Assembly (NCBI GenBank): GCA_030549495.1
Contig: JAUIRK010000967.1
Span: 62,001-126,000 of the forward strand
Reading direction: 5' to 3'
From: Nectonema munidae
Lineage: Eukaryota; Nematomorpha; Nectonematoida; Nectonematidae
Length of the DNA stretch: 64,000 bases
Both the position numbers and the translations under genes were made by a program. Below the pieces are notes generated by a model. The model saw only the letters and a program-made list of their open reading frames with translations. It was not told where the DNA came from and did no database searches. Below, in pieces: positions 1 through 12,700 of the stretch. Numbering within the stretch: position 1 is the first letter of the stretch; the number at the start of each line of letters is the position of its first letter.

Positions 1-1479
1 CTTCTATTGAATATTTCAAAACTAAACGCTTGGTTATCTCGACACTTTTATAGAAATTTGAAGCACAATAATTTAAAATATAAATCTCAGGTGACAAGAC
101 ATAAAATGTTCGAGCAAAAATTTTGATTGGACAATTTCTACGGCATCCCAAAACTTGATCAGCAACGATAACATATTAGTTACGAATCCAATATATAGAA
201 AAAATAAACAAACTATTTTTGTTTTTCTCAAATTATTATAAATGCAGTGAGTGTGTGTTTCCGTGTATGTATGTTTGTAGCTGACTACCTCTAATCCTCT
301 ACTCCAGAATTCACTAATTCGACCCTCAAATTAATAAAAGTATTGTGGTTGATTCAATTAACAACTGAGTTTCATAAACTGACGTTGAATTTTAGTTCGA
401 GTCAACTTTATAGTGACAAAAATCGAGTAAGCAAAGTATGATTTTTTTATTTTCACTAATTCGGAAAGGCCGATTCCGAATTATTGATAGTCGACTGTAG
501 TATTTGTGTACGTGAGTGTCTTTGTGTGTGTGTTTTCCTGTGTTTATTTGTGTCCTGTTTGTCTTTCTTATAGGTATGTAGAAGTTTAAATGTTTCCTTC
601 TGGAGATATTTTACGAAACAAGAAAATGTAAAGTTATAAACGTGAGTTTACAAAAACGAAAAGTTGTATTGTGAAACAAGAAATACAAAATGAATTGCAC
701 AAATGTGAAAAGATTGCAGAAATGTTATGCAGCTTTTCAATGTTTTCAATTCATCAAAAGTGCGAAACCATTTGCTATCAAGGGATGTTTGCCATTGCAT
801 CTTGGAAACATTATACAAGTTGGAAATGTGTGGCTTTGTAGTTTGAAATGCCATTTATGCGTAAGAATAAACACAACAAACCCGAGCTGTATCATTGCCA
901 CATGAAGAATCTGCATATATTATGAATATAACCTGACAAGAATGATATCGAGCGGATGCTCTCAAGTTATGTATGTGACTGCGCTTCAAGCCAAATTCTT
1001 TCAGTTTTCTTAAGCAGATGATGTAATTTTTTATTAACTTTCCCTCTAACTATTATTTTTCCTACAATGAAAAGTTATTAATTAGAAAATGTAAACTTTT
1101 ATGAAACTTAAGCCGAAAAGACCCCATCTGGACTTCAACCGTATATTAAAATATAAAATCATGCGGGGGTTAAAATTTGAAATGAAAGATTTTTTATAGT
1201 TCAGGCATTCACGAAGCTAGCCAGCCAGCGCTGATTTTGTCTTAGATTTAAAGATCATATCTATGGAGTCAAGTGAAAACCTTTAAACAAAATTCCACAT
1301 TATTTGTAATGTTTTTCTTACCTGAGTTTTATTTTCTTTTTATAACCCCTATCAGGATAGAAAAATTATACAACTTAATTGGGATGAGTGACTACAATTT
1401 GTAATCGACTGATTTTTTTACTGTTTTATGTTAATATATGTTTTTCAGAGAATTAAATATAAGTGCTTTTAAAAAATAT
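1..1479. other. AT-rich stretch, no gene recognised
   Basis: Short overlapping frames on both strands around 650-900 have no recognisable motif. GT-rich runs occur near 245-275 and 505-560. A CCCCTATCAGG-like block at 1346-1356 resembles the terminus at 4374 and might be a decayed end of the neighbouring piggyBac copy. Confidence 0.4.
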
Positions 1480-2790
1480 TTATTGAAATCATTTGTCACA
1501 ATACTTGCAAGTTACAGTTTTTTTATCACAAGAATGTTCTTTGCAACAAGCTTTTGAGCAAATAGAACATCTTGGGGTTTCTTCTTTATTTACTTTTTCA
1601 GAAGTTTGAGCTTGCGTGCTTGATATGAAAAAATGAATCACGTGTTTTAATTCGGTGGAAAGATAAACATTTTCTAATCTTTTTTCATATATGCCAATGA
1701 AAATTTTTCTCCTAAATTTTTGAGAAAATGTTTCCTTGATTGACAATAACCATTTTTCTTTGCAATTAGGTATAAGTTGAGACATGCCACGCCAAGCATG
1801 TTGAAGAATATAATAAATGGCTAGCGAACTGTTTTTCTGCTATATTTTCATCCATCAGGCCTAACCACCTTTTGTCTTGTTATAAAAATTAATTAAATCA
1901 GGTATTCTCTTTTCATTGACAAAATCAGAAGCAAAAAATTATTTAATAAAAGAGAGTCTTATTTTTTTTGGCTGCATAAGATAAAATTATGATTTTGTTT
2001 TCGTTATCATATTTGAAAACTGTAGAGCCAACTTCTCTACATTTGGAGTTTTTGAAAGATAAAGGAAGTTCTTTCTTGTTTTAACGAATAATTCCAACTA
2101 AAGTAAGATTTTTTCGAGAAGTTTGACGGCCAAACTATGGCTTGTAAAAAAATTATCAAGCATAATATTTCTGCCAGTTTTTTCAAAAGGTTTCACTCGA
2201 AGCAATTTTTTTTTGCTAAACTAATTGTTCTTACGTTGTTTTACTTTCCCAAGTAAATTATTCCATTGAGAGCATAACTTGAGTTAGCTTCACAAATCCA
2301 GAATATCTTGATCCATACTTTTTAGGCTTGGAAGGCATTTATGTTTTGCCAGGTATTCTTCCTCGATAGCCGACTAATTGTTCGTCTATAGTTAAAAATT
2401 CATCTGCAATATAGTGACGTCTTTGAGCCAGTAAAAACAATTCCCATATTTCTCTAATTGCTGCAAGTTTATCCCTTCTTTTCTTATGAGAACGTTATCA
2501 AATCTCAAGCATCTGAGAAGTTTCATGCGGGAAAAAGACATGCAAGATCTATAAAGAGGCTTACTATCGTTTTCTTTGTAAAAGTCATTCAAATCACAAA
2601 CATTGTCACGATCAGCACCTACTCGAATGAGAAAACCAAATAAAGCTTCTAATTCTTCATATGTGAACTTTGAAAGCAATTTAGAAACAAACTTTGACGG
2701 ATTTGAAGTCCTTATCAAAAGAAGTTTTCGATTTGTGCATTTTAGGATATGTCTTGTAATTACTTCAGGGAAGTTCAAACCAAACTGTGT
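1480..2790 (-). mobile_element. piggyBac-type transposase remnant
   Basis: A cut-and-paste transposase of the DDE_Tnp_1_7 class, read on the minus strand. The piece at 2392-2778 carries YEELEALFGFLIRVGADRDN and SCMSFSRMKLLRCLRFDN, the usual N-terminal part of the piggyBac domain. The piece at 1489-1785 ends with a Cys-rich tail (RCSICSKACCKEHS, CKYCDK) like the piggyBac C-terminal finger. The 600 bases between are in several frames and lack an open frame, so the copy is dead. No certain terminal repeat was seen on either side. The upstream end abuts LINE sequence at about 2780. Confidence 0.8.
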
Positions 2791-3097
2791 GCTTGTTTTG
2801 TAATCTGGGTTGTGTTTGTGAGTGTGTATTTGTGTGTTGATTGCAGATCCAATGTGTGTTGTACTGACTGAGAGTTATTTGTGTACATTTGAGATGTGAC
2901 CAGTGTGTGTTTGTCTGGTTACATCGGATAAATGTTGTGGATTTATTTATATATTTATTACATATACAACATATATATGTTGATTTAGGCCCAGGATTAA
3001 CCTCAATGTCTCCCCCAATGAGCAACAGCCAGGCTAGGCAAATAAAATTGATGCGACCACCGTCTTGAAGATAAGGTGTTGTTGCCAAGATTTGCAC
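2765..3097 (-). mobile_element. 5' coding part of a non-LTR retrotransposon with 2A-like peptide and PHD-type finger
   Basis: A 110-residue frame begins with a hydrophobic N-terminus, then GGDIEVNPGP (residues 28-37; core 2987-3010), which fits the ribosome-skipping 2A consensus D(V/I)ExNPGP. A Cys/His finger follows (C43, C46, C59, H65/H68, C71, then W-I-C..H at 83-88), a PHD-like pattern. Several APE-type LINEs are known to carry 2A motifs and PHD fingers near the N-terminus of their ORF. No endonuclease or RT follows, because the frame stops where the piggyBac remnant begins. It could come from the same family as the LINE 3' half at 30.3-32.1 kb (inference). Confidence 0.75.
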
Positions 3098-3602
3098 ACA
3101 TATGTAGCTTTGGATGTCGCGTCAACCACGTGAAGGCCTTGACTTTTGTCAGTTTCAATAGAGATAAAAAGCTTAAATATAAATTTTTATCATCGGTATC
3201 AAAATTTGTATTTTGCTTGTTTTAGCTAAAGAAATTGTACTCTCAATTATGAAGTTTTTTTTTTTTTTTTAAAAAATTATTTATTTTTTAAAATTGGATT
3301 ACTTCATTGTGTATTTATCGTAAGGGAAGCCCTCTTAAATTTCAAACTTTTCTTTTTAAATGTAGCTCAGTTATTTTTTACGAATAGCACTAAATATTTG
3401 AAATGAAAGTGTTCACATATTTTATTTCTAAACTGTGTAAAGTTTGCTAATTTGTTTTTTATTGTTATTGATGATAGTATGAAATTGACTTGCTTCAAAG
3501 TATTTTTATGCTCTAGCATTCAAACCGTAACAAATGAAAACTTTTATAAGCAAATTTCATTATCAAATGTACACATAATTTTAAATACAATATATTTCGC
3601 TT
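3098..3602. other. Non-coding spacer downstream of VTI1A
   Basis: AT-rich, with a T run near 3255. Presumed LINE 5' UTR close to 3100, then unassigned spacer up to the VTI1A poly(A) signal. Confidence 0.4.
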
Positions 3603-3608
3603 TTTATT
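3603..3608 (-). terminator. Probable poly(A) signal of VTI1A
   Basis: AATAAA on the minus strand about 60 bases past the VTI1A stop codon, giving a very short 3' UTR. Assigned by position and motif only. Confidence 0.55.
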
Positions 3609-3668
3609 CTCGAAGATGACGAACTTTGCAAGGAGTGTAGACGCACCTTGGAGATATAGCGAAAGCAT

Positions 3669-3756
3669 CTACATCTTTTTCAGGACCAAAATTAAGACCA
3701 AGACGAGTAATATGAAGATGATTAGGATTACGGTAGCAAATCTATCTTGAACAGTC
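3669..3756 (-). CDS. VTI1A: VTI1A terminal exon, transmembrane anchor
   Basis: An 88 bp exon: TVQDRFATVILIIFIL, a run of Leu/Val residues, KKM, then TAG at 3669-3671. About 20 hydrophobic residues flanked by basic ones make a classic tail anchor. It is separated from the previous exon by 64 bp. Confidence 0.92.
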
Positions 3757-6700
3757 CTACATTAAAAAAGAAGAAATGAGTTTATGTGAGGATGGAGTGA
3801 AAGAAAGTAGTGATGCTCACCGTCGGTATATCCTTGTAAGAAGGTGGGAACTAGTGTTGAGGTTTCCATTCATCCTTTTCACCTTGAATGGATAAATAAG
3901 AATTAGATATGAACGTAGAGAAGTCAACTGTCAGGCGTTTTTGGACGGCGACAGTCGTTATTCTACAGTTAAAAGATCTGAAAGTTTTTTTTACATTTTA
4001 TTAAAATTCTCAAAGTTCTTTAAAATGACGATTTACTTTTTAGTATGTAAACATACAATTTTTTACTTTCAATACTCATTTTTTATTCTTTTGTAAAAAA
4101 ATAAGTGTTAGCATATTTCATCTTTAAACCTTCAAGAACGATGGGACACTAGCGCTGTATAAAATAAAAGTAGTCGGTTTTAAGCTAAATAAAAACTCTT
4201 TGTAAAAGAAAAGCAGAGGGATCTTTTTCAAAAAGCCCATGGACTCGAAAAACTTTGGGAACAAAGATAAAATAAGAATAAAATTGTGCCTATACTCAAA
4301 TGTTGCTTACTAATCATTTCTATAAAATGCCTTTTTTTATTTTCATTATATATTTGTATGCATTTCCATACTCTTAACCCTATCAGAGGCATTTTAGCCA
4401 CCCCTCAACTAAAATTTATATTGTACAAAATTGGCTAAATCATATGCCCTCAAACTTTTTGACTCCTAAAATCGTTAGCTACATCTTTTGATATCATTTT
4501 CATGCTAGTTGAATGGCCCTCTCATGTCAAAAACTGACAATCAAAATCAAATATACATTTTTTTCAACAAAATTTTTATATTATAATGTCTGTAACTTAT
4601 AACTTAGTGTTTATATTAGATACACTCTTGAAAATTTGTAATCATATATATATTGGAAAATAAACATTTCAACTTTGTAGTACGCGTCAATCAAAATTTG
4701 ATTGATCATAAAATTACTTACGAAGACATTCATTAAAATTTTAAATAAAATTAATTTTTTTATGCTAAATCGACCATGCTGATCTAATTTCTCGACTCAG
4801 TTTTCACTATTAGGGTGTGAAAAATTATGAAAATCTCAATCAAATTTACGGTTTTTGCCTGAAAATTGTGTCCAAGAATATTAATCAAATTTTAAATAAA
4901 ATATATATTTTTATACTAAATCAACCACTGACTTCATTTTCGTAATTAGGGTGTGAAAAATTCTGAAAGTGTCAATCTGCCTTTGATTTTTTTTGAGTTT
5001 ATTTTAAAGCTAAATAAAAATTCATTGGTACGCACATTGCTCAAAAATAAGAACTAAAACTAAATTCATAATTATTATTATAAAGAATATTTGAAAAATT
5101 TTAAAGCTCATTTTTATTTTTTTAATAAAATAAATAAGAACTTTATTTTATTTTATTGAAATTTTACTAATAAGAATTTATTTTTATTATAAAAAATTTT
5201 TTTTAAATGAAAAAATATTTATTTGTTTATTCACTTTGATTTTTTTTTGAGTTAAAGAGATAATTTGAATCATATTTGTGGGTGACGGCAAAAATTATTT
5301 CATATAATATTATTTATATTCTCAATAAAATATATTTTTTATACTAGATCTGCATGCTGATTTCATTTTTGACCTGTTTTGTTAATTAAAACGTGAAAAT
5401 GTCAATGAAATATGCTAGTTTCGCATGAAAATTTTCTTTAAAACATTTATTCATATTTTAAGTAAAATATTTTTTTAAACTAAATTGACTTGAATAGCTG
5501 ATAGGATTTTTTGGCTAAGTTTTTACCATTACTGTGAAAAAATGGGTCAAACTACAAATAGAATTAGTGATGTATGCCTGAAAATTATTTCATAAACTTT
5601 ACTTCCATATTTTAAATAAAATATATTTTTTATTCTTTTTTTATTTATTACGATACTCCCTTCATTTCGGGACTTAGTTTTTCCAATTAGGATTCAGGAA
5701 TCTGTGGAATTATCAATCAAATTTGACAAAAATTCAAATCAAAAAAATCACTATTAAAATTTTGATTGAGGATAAAATTCAGACTAAAAATATCCTTCAA
5801 ATTTAAAATAATTTTTTAATACAATATCGTCCATGTTTTTCATTTCTGTACTTCTTTTTGGTCATTACCACTATTACTGAAGGAGGACATTGAAATGAGA
5901 ACGCGTGATCATAAGAAAAATGAAATAGTAACACGCATAATAAAGTGCTTTTATATCATCGATATAGTAATCCTTTCAGGAGCTATATAGTTTTAAGAAA
6001 CAAGTATGTAACTTTTCTACATGGAAGATGCACCGTTTTCCAATGAAATAGAAGTTGGTGTAAAAATCGACTATTGAGGTTTTCAAATAACATCTTGAAC
6101 GTGAAGAAGAAGCTCCTACATTATGAATCATAAATCTTTAAACCTTTAACTTATAAAGGTTAATATTTCAAACATCAATTGACTAAAAAAGTGATCTAAA
6201 ATTTTCAAACATTTAGAGTTAGACAGTCAGGCATCAATATGTAAAGATATAGCTTTTCTCAAAGAAAATTTTATAAATGTGAAACAAATTTTTTCCTTTG
6301 GTGTGATTGAGTGAATATTTTAGAGGTGGAAAATTTTTGTAATTGAAAAAAGAGGATTATAAATGGATTCACCAAGAACAGGAATTTTGAAAAAGGATTG
6401 GTTAGCAAATATTCAGAGTGATATTTGTTCATAACCACTGAAATACAACACATGATATTCATAAAATAAAAAGACAGGATCAACAAAGGGATTCTCATCA
6501 ATAGAAAAGTTATGAAATCGCTTAAATCTCTGAAAAGGTTTTTCCAACATTTGTACAAAATGAATTTCTGATGAAAGTAGAGGTACCAAGGTAGAATCAG
6601 TTTAGAATTAAGAGCGAAATTAAATACGATATAAAGTATAGGAAAATGAAGTAGACCAGAAGCTGAGAGCGTTTTGGTAAGCAAAACAATAGAGGTCGGA

Positions 6701-9700
6701 TTGAGATTTATAGTTCAAAGCTCCCTCTTTAATTAGTAAACTAAGGAAAGGATAAATTAGAGAACAAGAATCAAATCAAAGAGGGTCAAAAGTACTCGGT
6801 TTAGTTAGATTAGCAGCCAGTAATATTTTTCACCATGTAAATTTACAACAATTTTTTTTTAATTTTATTGCTAAATTTATTATTTATCACTAGGATAGGT
6901 CTGTTTGTCTCTCGCTTCGCTCGAAACGTAGGATTCTAGGTCCATTTAAAGATCATTGGTACTGTGATTCTAGGTCCTGTTAAAGATCATTGGTACCCCC
7001 GTGATTCTAGGCAGGGTTGCCAGATTTGCTTTTTTTTCGAGCCAAAAAGCTCATTTTTGGCTTTTTTTGAAGTTGTTTGGCTTTGAAAAAATTTAATTGA
7101 CTTTTTTTATAATCTGGCTTTTTTAATTTCATTTCGCTCTAAAAAAACTCCTTTTGGCTTTTTTCAAATTTTCACACTCATTTATCTCCATTTTATTAAA
7201 TTTCCCTTTCTTAATCTCTAGATATAAATTTTGTTATTTAGATGTTAGATGTAAATTTAGATGTTATTATAATAGTTTGCTAGTTTTGATTATTTGAGTA
7301 AAATTGTGCAATACATCATCGGATTTTGAATCCAATAATCACAACTTTAAATCCGTCTCTTCCAAAGGTTTGTAGCTTGAGGTAAACGGTGCATCAATGT
7401 TTTATTAATGGTGAAAATAATACCACACCACCTACCTTTATTTAACATTTTACATTGAAATTTTTTTTCGATATTTCATCTTTTCATATTTCCTTTTTGA
7501 TATGATTTGGAGTAACTAATTCTTAGGAAATAACGAAGAAATGTTGACAATTATTGAGTTTTAATTTTTTTTAAACATTTTTATATTATTTTAGATTATT
7601 TTCGTAATTCTTTTAGATATAAAACTTTGAAAATAGTTGGCAACACTGCTTAATATCTTGTCATTGTCATGTCCTCCAAAAAGTGGAAGCCTTCCTATGT
7701 CGGTTTAAAAGCAAGAATACTCTATTTGAGCAGAAATATTTTTTATAATGTTCGATTGTTAAATTTTATAAGTAACACTGTACATAATCAAATCACTTTT
7801 TAAAGAAAATTTGTTGATTATTATAGTAAAAATATAATATCGAAACAAAATGTTTAAGTTGTTAAAAATGTACTTAATCTATTTGTGACAGCTGTCAGAA
7901 TTTTATTTGTAGACAGAAATATTCAAAAAAACGCCATGATTTTCTTTTCTCGTATACTTTGATTCATGTTAATTTAGTCCTCGGACATTTCGCCCCATTA
8001 TTTTCATAAGACAGTTCGTCCCATGGACAATTCGCCCCATTATTTTCATAAGACATTTTGTTTCATGGACAATTCGCCCCGTTATTTTCATAAGACATTT
8101 TGTCTCATGGACAATTCTAAAAAATTAAGAGATAAGATGATTAATTTAAAATAATTTAATAGAGATAAAATAAACAAGAATATAAAATTTTTTAATAATT
8201 TTACACATATAAGCAATGATGAATGAAACAAATAGCCTATGAGACAATTTGTCCAGGGGGCAAATTGTCTATGGGGCGAAATGTCTGTCGACCGTTAGTT
8301 TAAATAATTTTTTAATTATAAGGGCTACTTATATAGCTACTTAAATGTTGGCTTTTGCTGCTTATAAAAACTTGAAAATATTAAATAAACTCTAATTCTT
8401 TATGCCTCCTATTATTTTGAAATTATTCTGAGAACAGACGGTTCCATTTTAAAATAGTGAAAATTGCTTTATTAGTTTATTTTGTTTCCTTTCTCTCTTA
8501 TGTTAATTATGTAGCAAAATTTTCAATTTTAAGTAAAATTTAAGGTGCAGCGGGTGTATTTTCATTGACAAGGCACTGATGTACCGCTTATGTCAAACTG
8601 AACAAATTCGAAGCATCGATGAGGAATCGAATCTAGAGGCTTCCGTGCTGAGTCCATCTCAACCTACCTACCATGCCACCCATAGAGTATGCTGTAGGGG
8701 GGTACGTCAAATTAGTTATCAAAAAACTTAAGTTATGCTCTAAAATTTTTTAGTTTTTGTTGAAGCTCTATAACTTTTTCTGATAGACTTTTTTTCCTTA
8801 AAAGTTATTATAAAAGCCAAATCATTGCAAAATGTTAAAAGTTATTTTACTTTTTGTAGCTTGTATCAATTTAGCTTTTAAACTATTTTTGAATGATGCT
8901 GAGTAAAATGAAATAATGCGATCTTAATTTTTTGGTTGCACAATTATAACTTCATTTTATACCCTTGCCCCTGAATCAATCACATTTTTTCATATAAACA
9001 TCGCAGGGTGTCTAGTAGACTCTTTGCCTTTAGACTACTTTCACTCATATAAAACTATCCAACCTTCAGTTATTTGTTTTCTTTATGAATCAAATATCCT
9101 TTCATCAATTCCTGTAATGTGCCTGGTAGACTACTTCATTTTTCAAATAAAAAGCCTATTCCACCCGCTATCAATTTTGGATTTGTTTAAACAACTGTAT
9201 ATTCGATGGTTGTAGGTAAAAATGCCCCCTAATTTTTGATTTTCAGGATTTTTTTAAATTATATAAATATTTTTATTTGGTACCGTTTTGAAAGGCTAAA
9301 TTTCTAAAATTTCTTAATCTATAGGGTTTTTTTCTTTATAAAGTTCTTGAAAACAATAGCAAAGGTGCAGATTTGTGGGAATGTGTTCTTAAAATCAGTT
9401 AAAACACAAATTATATTTAGAAAGTGTTCGGATACACAAAGTCTAAAAATATTTGCTGTTTTATAAATTATTTTTTTTGTATTTAAAAAATTGTCGTATG
9501 CTGAGTTTTTTAGTTTACTTTAATTAAATTTTAAATGTTTTAGATGAAAAGTTAACTTTTTGTTGTTTTTTTACAAAAAATCTTTATTTGACATATCTTT
9601 TAAAAAAAATTTTTTTAATTTTAATTAATAATTTTTTGAATTTTTTTGTGTTTGGGCATTTTTTCCGGGGGCATTTTTTCTGCGCACCATATTCGATATG

Positions 9701-12700
9701 CAAATTTAATTAAAATATTTTCGCTGGAAGTATAGTATTTAAATTCACCAATTTTGTAAAAAAAAAATAAAGTAGTCTACTTTATGTATGCGCTGAATAC
9801 ACTCTATTTTAAAGGATTGCTTGAATATTTGTTCTCCCGTGGTATTTCCAGACCACTAATTTTGAAAATTGCAACAAAAAAATTTCGCCCCCCCAATAAT
9901 TTTAAGGATGTGCGCCCCTGGTTCCTGTTTATGAGATGGATAAAATCATTATTAAATCAAGAAAGAAAATTATTTTATCGGTTGTGCTTAAATATATAAA
10001 AGTCAATGTAGTGTTGAACTAAGTAAATAAATATATAACCATTCTAACCACATTGAAATATAGAATTCATTACGTGTGTATATATTGACAAAAATAAAGA
10101 CATCATGAAATAGAGAAAGGTCGATTTGCTAAATGGGACGAAAATTATTTAAAAATTATGAAAAAATATCTGACCACAAATTAAGCAAAGTTAAATAGTA
10201 ACCGCAATTTAAATCTTAAGTGACAAAAGTATTTTCAGAAAGAAATTGAGCATGTTCGATTTGTTGTGTATGGATACGTTTGTTTTAATGAGAAAAAGTG
10301 TTTGCCATTAGGTCACCTGTGAAAGCTAATTTACTGATAGTTAAAATATTTTGGGTGAATTAATCAACAAAAGTTGAAAAAAACAAAAAACACTATTAAC
10401 CCAAAAAATGGTGAATTTATCATTTATTTTCTTTGGCATTGATTGACAGATTTGCTTGATTTTTTGACAGGTTTGATTGATTTTCAGGAAAAATAAATGA
10501 CACCATCAGATTCACAATCAATTATTTAGTTTAAGAAAAAAGGAGGGGTGGGGGAGGCTAAAATAGCCCCATCACTGAGGAAATGAAAATAGCTCGTCAC
10601 GAATAGGATTAATTAATTGATTAAATGTATTGATTATTTTATTAATAATTTTGAAATAGGGAAATTTATCTTTCATTTATGACTGCAACTCCATTTATGT
10701 ATAATTTTTTAACACGGATAACTCCACCTATCTATAATTATGCGAAAATTTAAAATTTTTTTTTTTTTGACATTTTAAAAATTAAAAATATTTAATTATG
10801 CAGCATCAACTTTTCTGCTCTAAATACTATAAATCTCTAAAAAGTGTGATGGCATGTACGATATTTCAAGGTCCTTTGTGAATGCAGATTTTAGATAGTC
10901 ATTGAAAGATGTCCTCAATCGTACACGTTTCTGCTTTATGTTGCAGCGCAAATTATTATTTAACCTATATTCTTCAACAAAAGTTATTAAAATGTTGTTT
11001 ATTGGTTTCTATTTGTAGTTTAGTGTCTTTCTTACATTGACTTCGAAAAAAATGTCAAATTATTGTCTATAACCTTTTTATTTAAGCCAAAGCAATAGCA
11101 TTGAAAAACTAAATTTAACCTAAAGTATTCTATTTTCAAAATCGGAGTGTGAGTAGCAAATAATTGTTACGACTCCGACTCATTCTTGAAACGTGCGACT
11201 CCCACTCAACAGCCCTGCTCAGCAGTGAAACTCTTTAGCTTGTTTTAATTTTTTTTCATCATTTGCCCATATTTTTATAATGAAAACATGTATCCCTATT
11301 TGATTTACGAAGGGCGGGGCTAAAGAAATACAAGCACAATATTTTATCATCAACACAAGCTTTTGCTATCTTCTAAGAGTTTGGGCGTGAAGAAAAATGT
11401 GTTTGGGTTGTTGTCCACCACTCTAAAAGCCTCAAATTAGTTTGGAGGACGAATATAAGAGAGAGAGAGAGAGAGTAAGAGAAAACTTGGTTGTGCGATT
11501 CCGTTAGAGCTTCCCTCTGAATGTGCAAGCTTTGTAAAAATTCGCTTCCCAGCTTCTCTGTTTCCAGCGCTACCTTAAAGCCACTGTCAATGTTCTGATT
11601 GGTGGAAATGACAGTCTTCTTCAAAAGACTTGAATTCTAACAGCAAATCAAGATAAAGGTAGATTATTTAGGCGAGGAATGAGGAAAATACTTCTGAAAC
11701 TTCATCAAAATCAGAGTATTCAAAGTCACTAGTTTGTCCAACTTTTTTACCTGAATACAAAACAAATTACTTTGAATAAATAAAAGTGAAAAAAGACAAA
11801 TTAAAATCGAAAAAAGACAAAATAGAACTAAAAATGGTCTATAAATCCTGATATCATCATTATCATGGTCCGCTTTAACTTTCTTAATGACAGTTTACAC
11901 CTCTTTCACAAATATAACAATGAACATTTTTTACTTAAAAGAGAAAAAAATAAATAAAAAGTTGTAGCAAAAGCAAAAAAGAAGAAAGTTGCATAACTAA
12001 AAGATTTATTTGCCTTTCAGATTCCTTCTAAATACTTTACCACGTAGAACGGTTTTTTACTCATCAGGTGCTCTAAGAAAAATTCGTTTAAATGCCCTGA
12101 ATCGCACAATGTTGTTTTAAGAGGAACATATTTCAAATTTTGTGAATTTTCAATAACCAGAAGTTAGCTATATTTGTCACCTTGCAATTAAATATAATAA
12201 AATCTAATTTTAACGAACTACGATGAGGGGCGGGCAATTTTAGTTCGTTATATCCGAATTTGGTTATATCAGGAAGAACATAAAACAGACAAAAATTTGT
12301 GAATAAAACATACTTTATTTTAAATAGAAATAACACTTTATATCATACATAGTGCAATAAACATACGTAACACACACATGTAAATCAAAATTATATTCAT
12401 ACACGGTCGTCAATAAAACATATACATACATGCAATTATTAAGAGAATATAAAAGTCGTGATATTTGACCCGTTAACGACCAGAATAATCAGACGATATC
12501 TAGTATAAAGCAGAAGGTTTGTATTAAAAAGCATTAATAAATGCAGACGATTCACATTTTTGTAAAGTCGACTGTGGTCGATAACCGGTTAAAAATAAAA
12601 TTATTACGAGTCTGTGATCTTCTACTAATTTACAACACGCTAATGCTTGGTTCTCTTCAACATCTCTTAACACCACAATTCGATTGAAATAAAGTTCATG

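Larger units (their letters stand above)
4374..10612 (-). mobile_element. Large non-autonomous TTAA element, copy 1, inside the VTI1A intron
   Basis: Bounded by TTAA at 4374-4377 and 10609-10612, the piggyBac target. The termini read TTAACCCTATCAGAGG and, on the other strand, TTAATCCTATTCGTGACG. Both ends match copy 2 (25204-29196) in the opposite orientation. The left 190 bases (for example GGCTAAATCATATGCCCTC, ATTTTCATGCTAGTTGAATG) correspond to the right end of copy 2, and the right 230 bases (TTTTTTGACAGGTTTGATTG) correspond to the reverse complement of its left array. A diverged ~150 bp array lies at 4700-5870. No coding capacity was seen. Later insertions enlarge it: a hAT-like MITE, a CGCCCC repeat element, a SINE and an element with a 9 bp target duplication. 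Confidence 0.78.

Noticed and set aside
648-905. Overlapping frames on both strands near 650-900
   Set aside because: Neither has recognisable domains; the two are mutual shadows.
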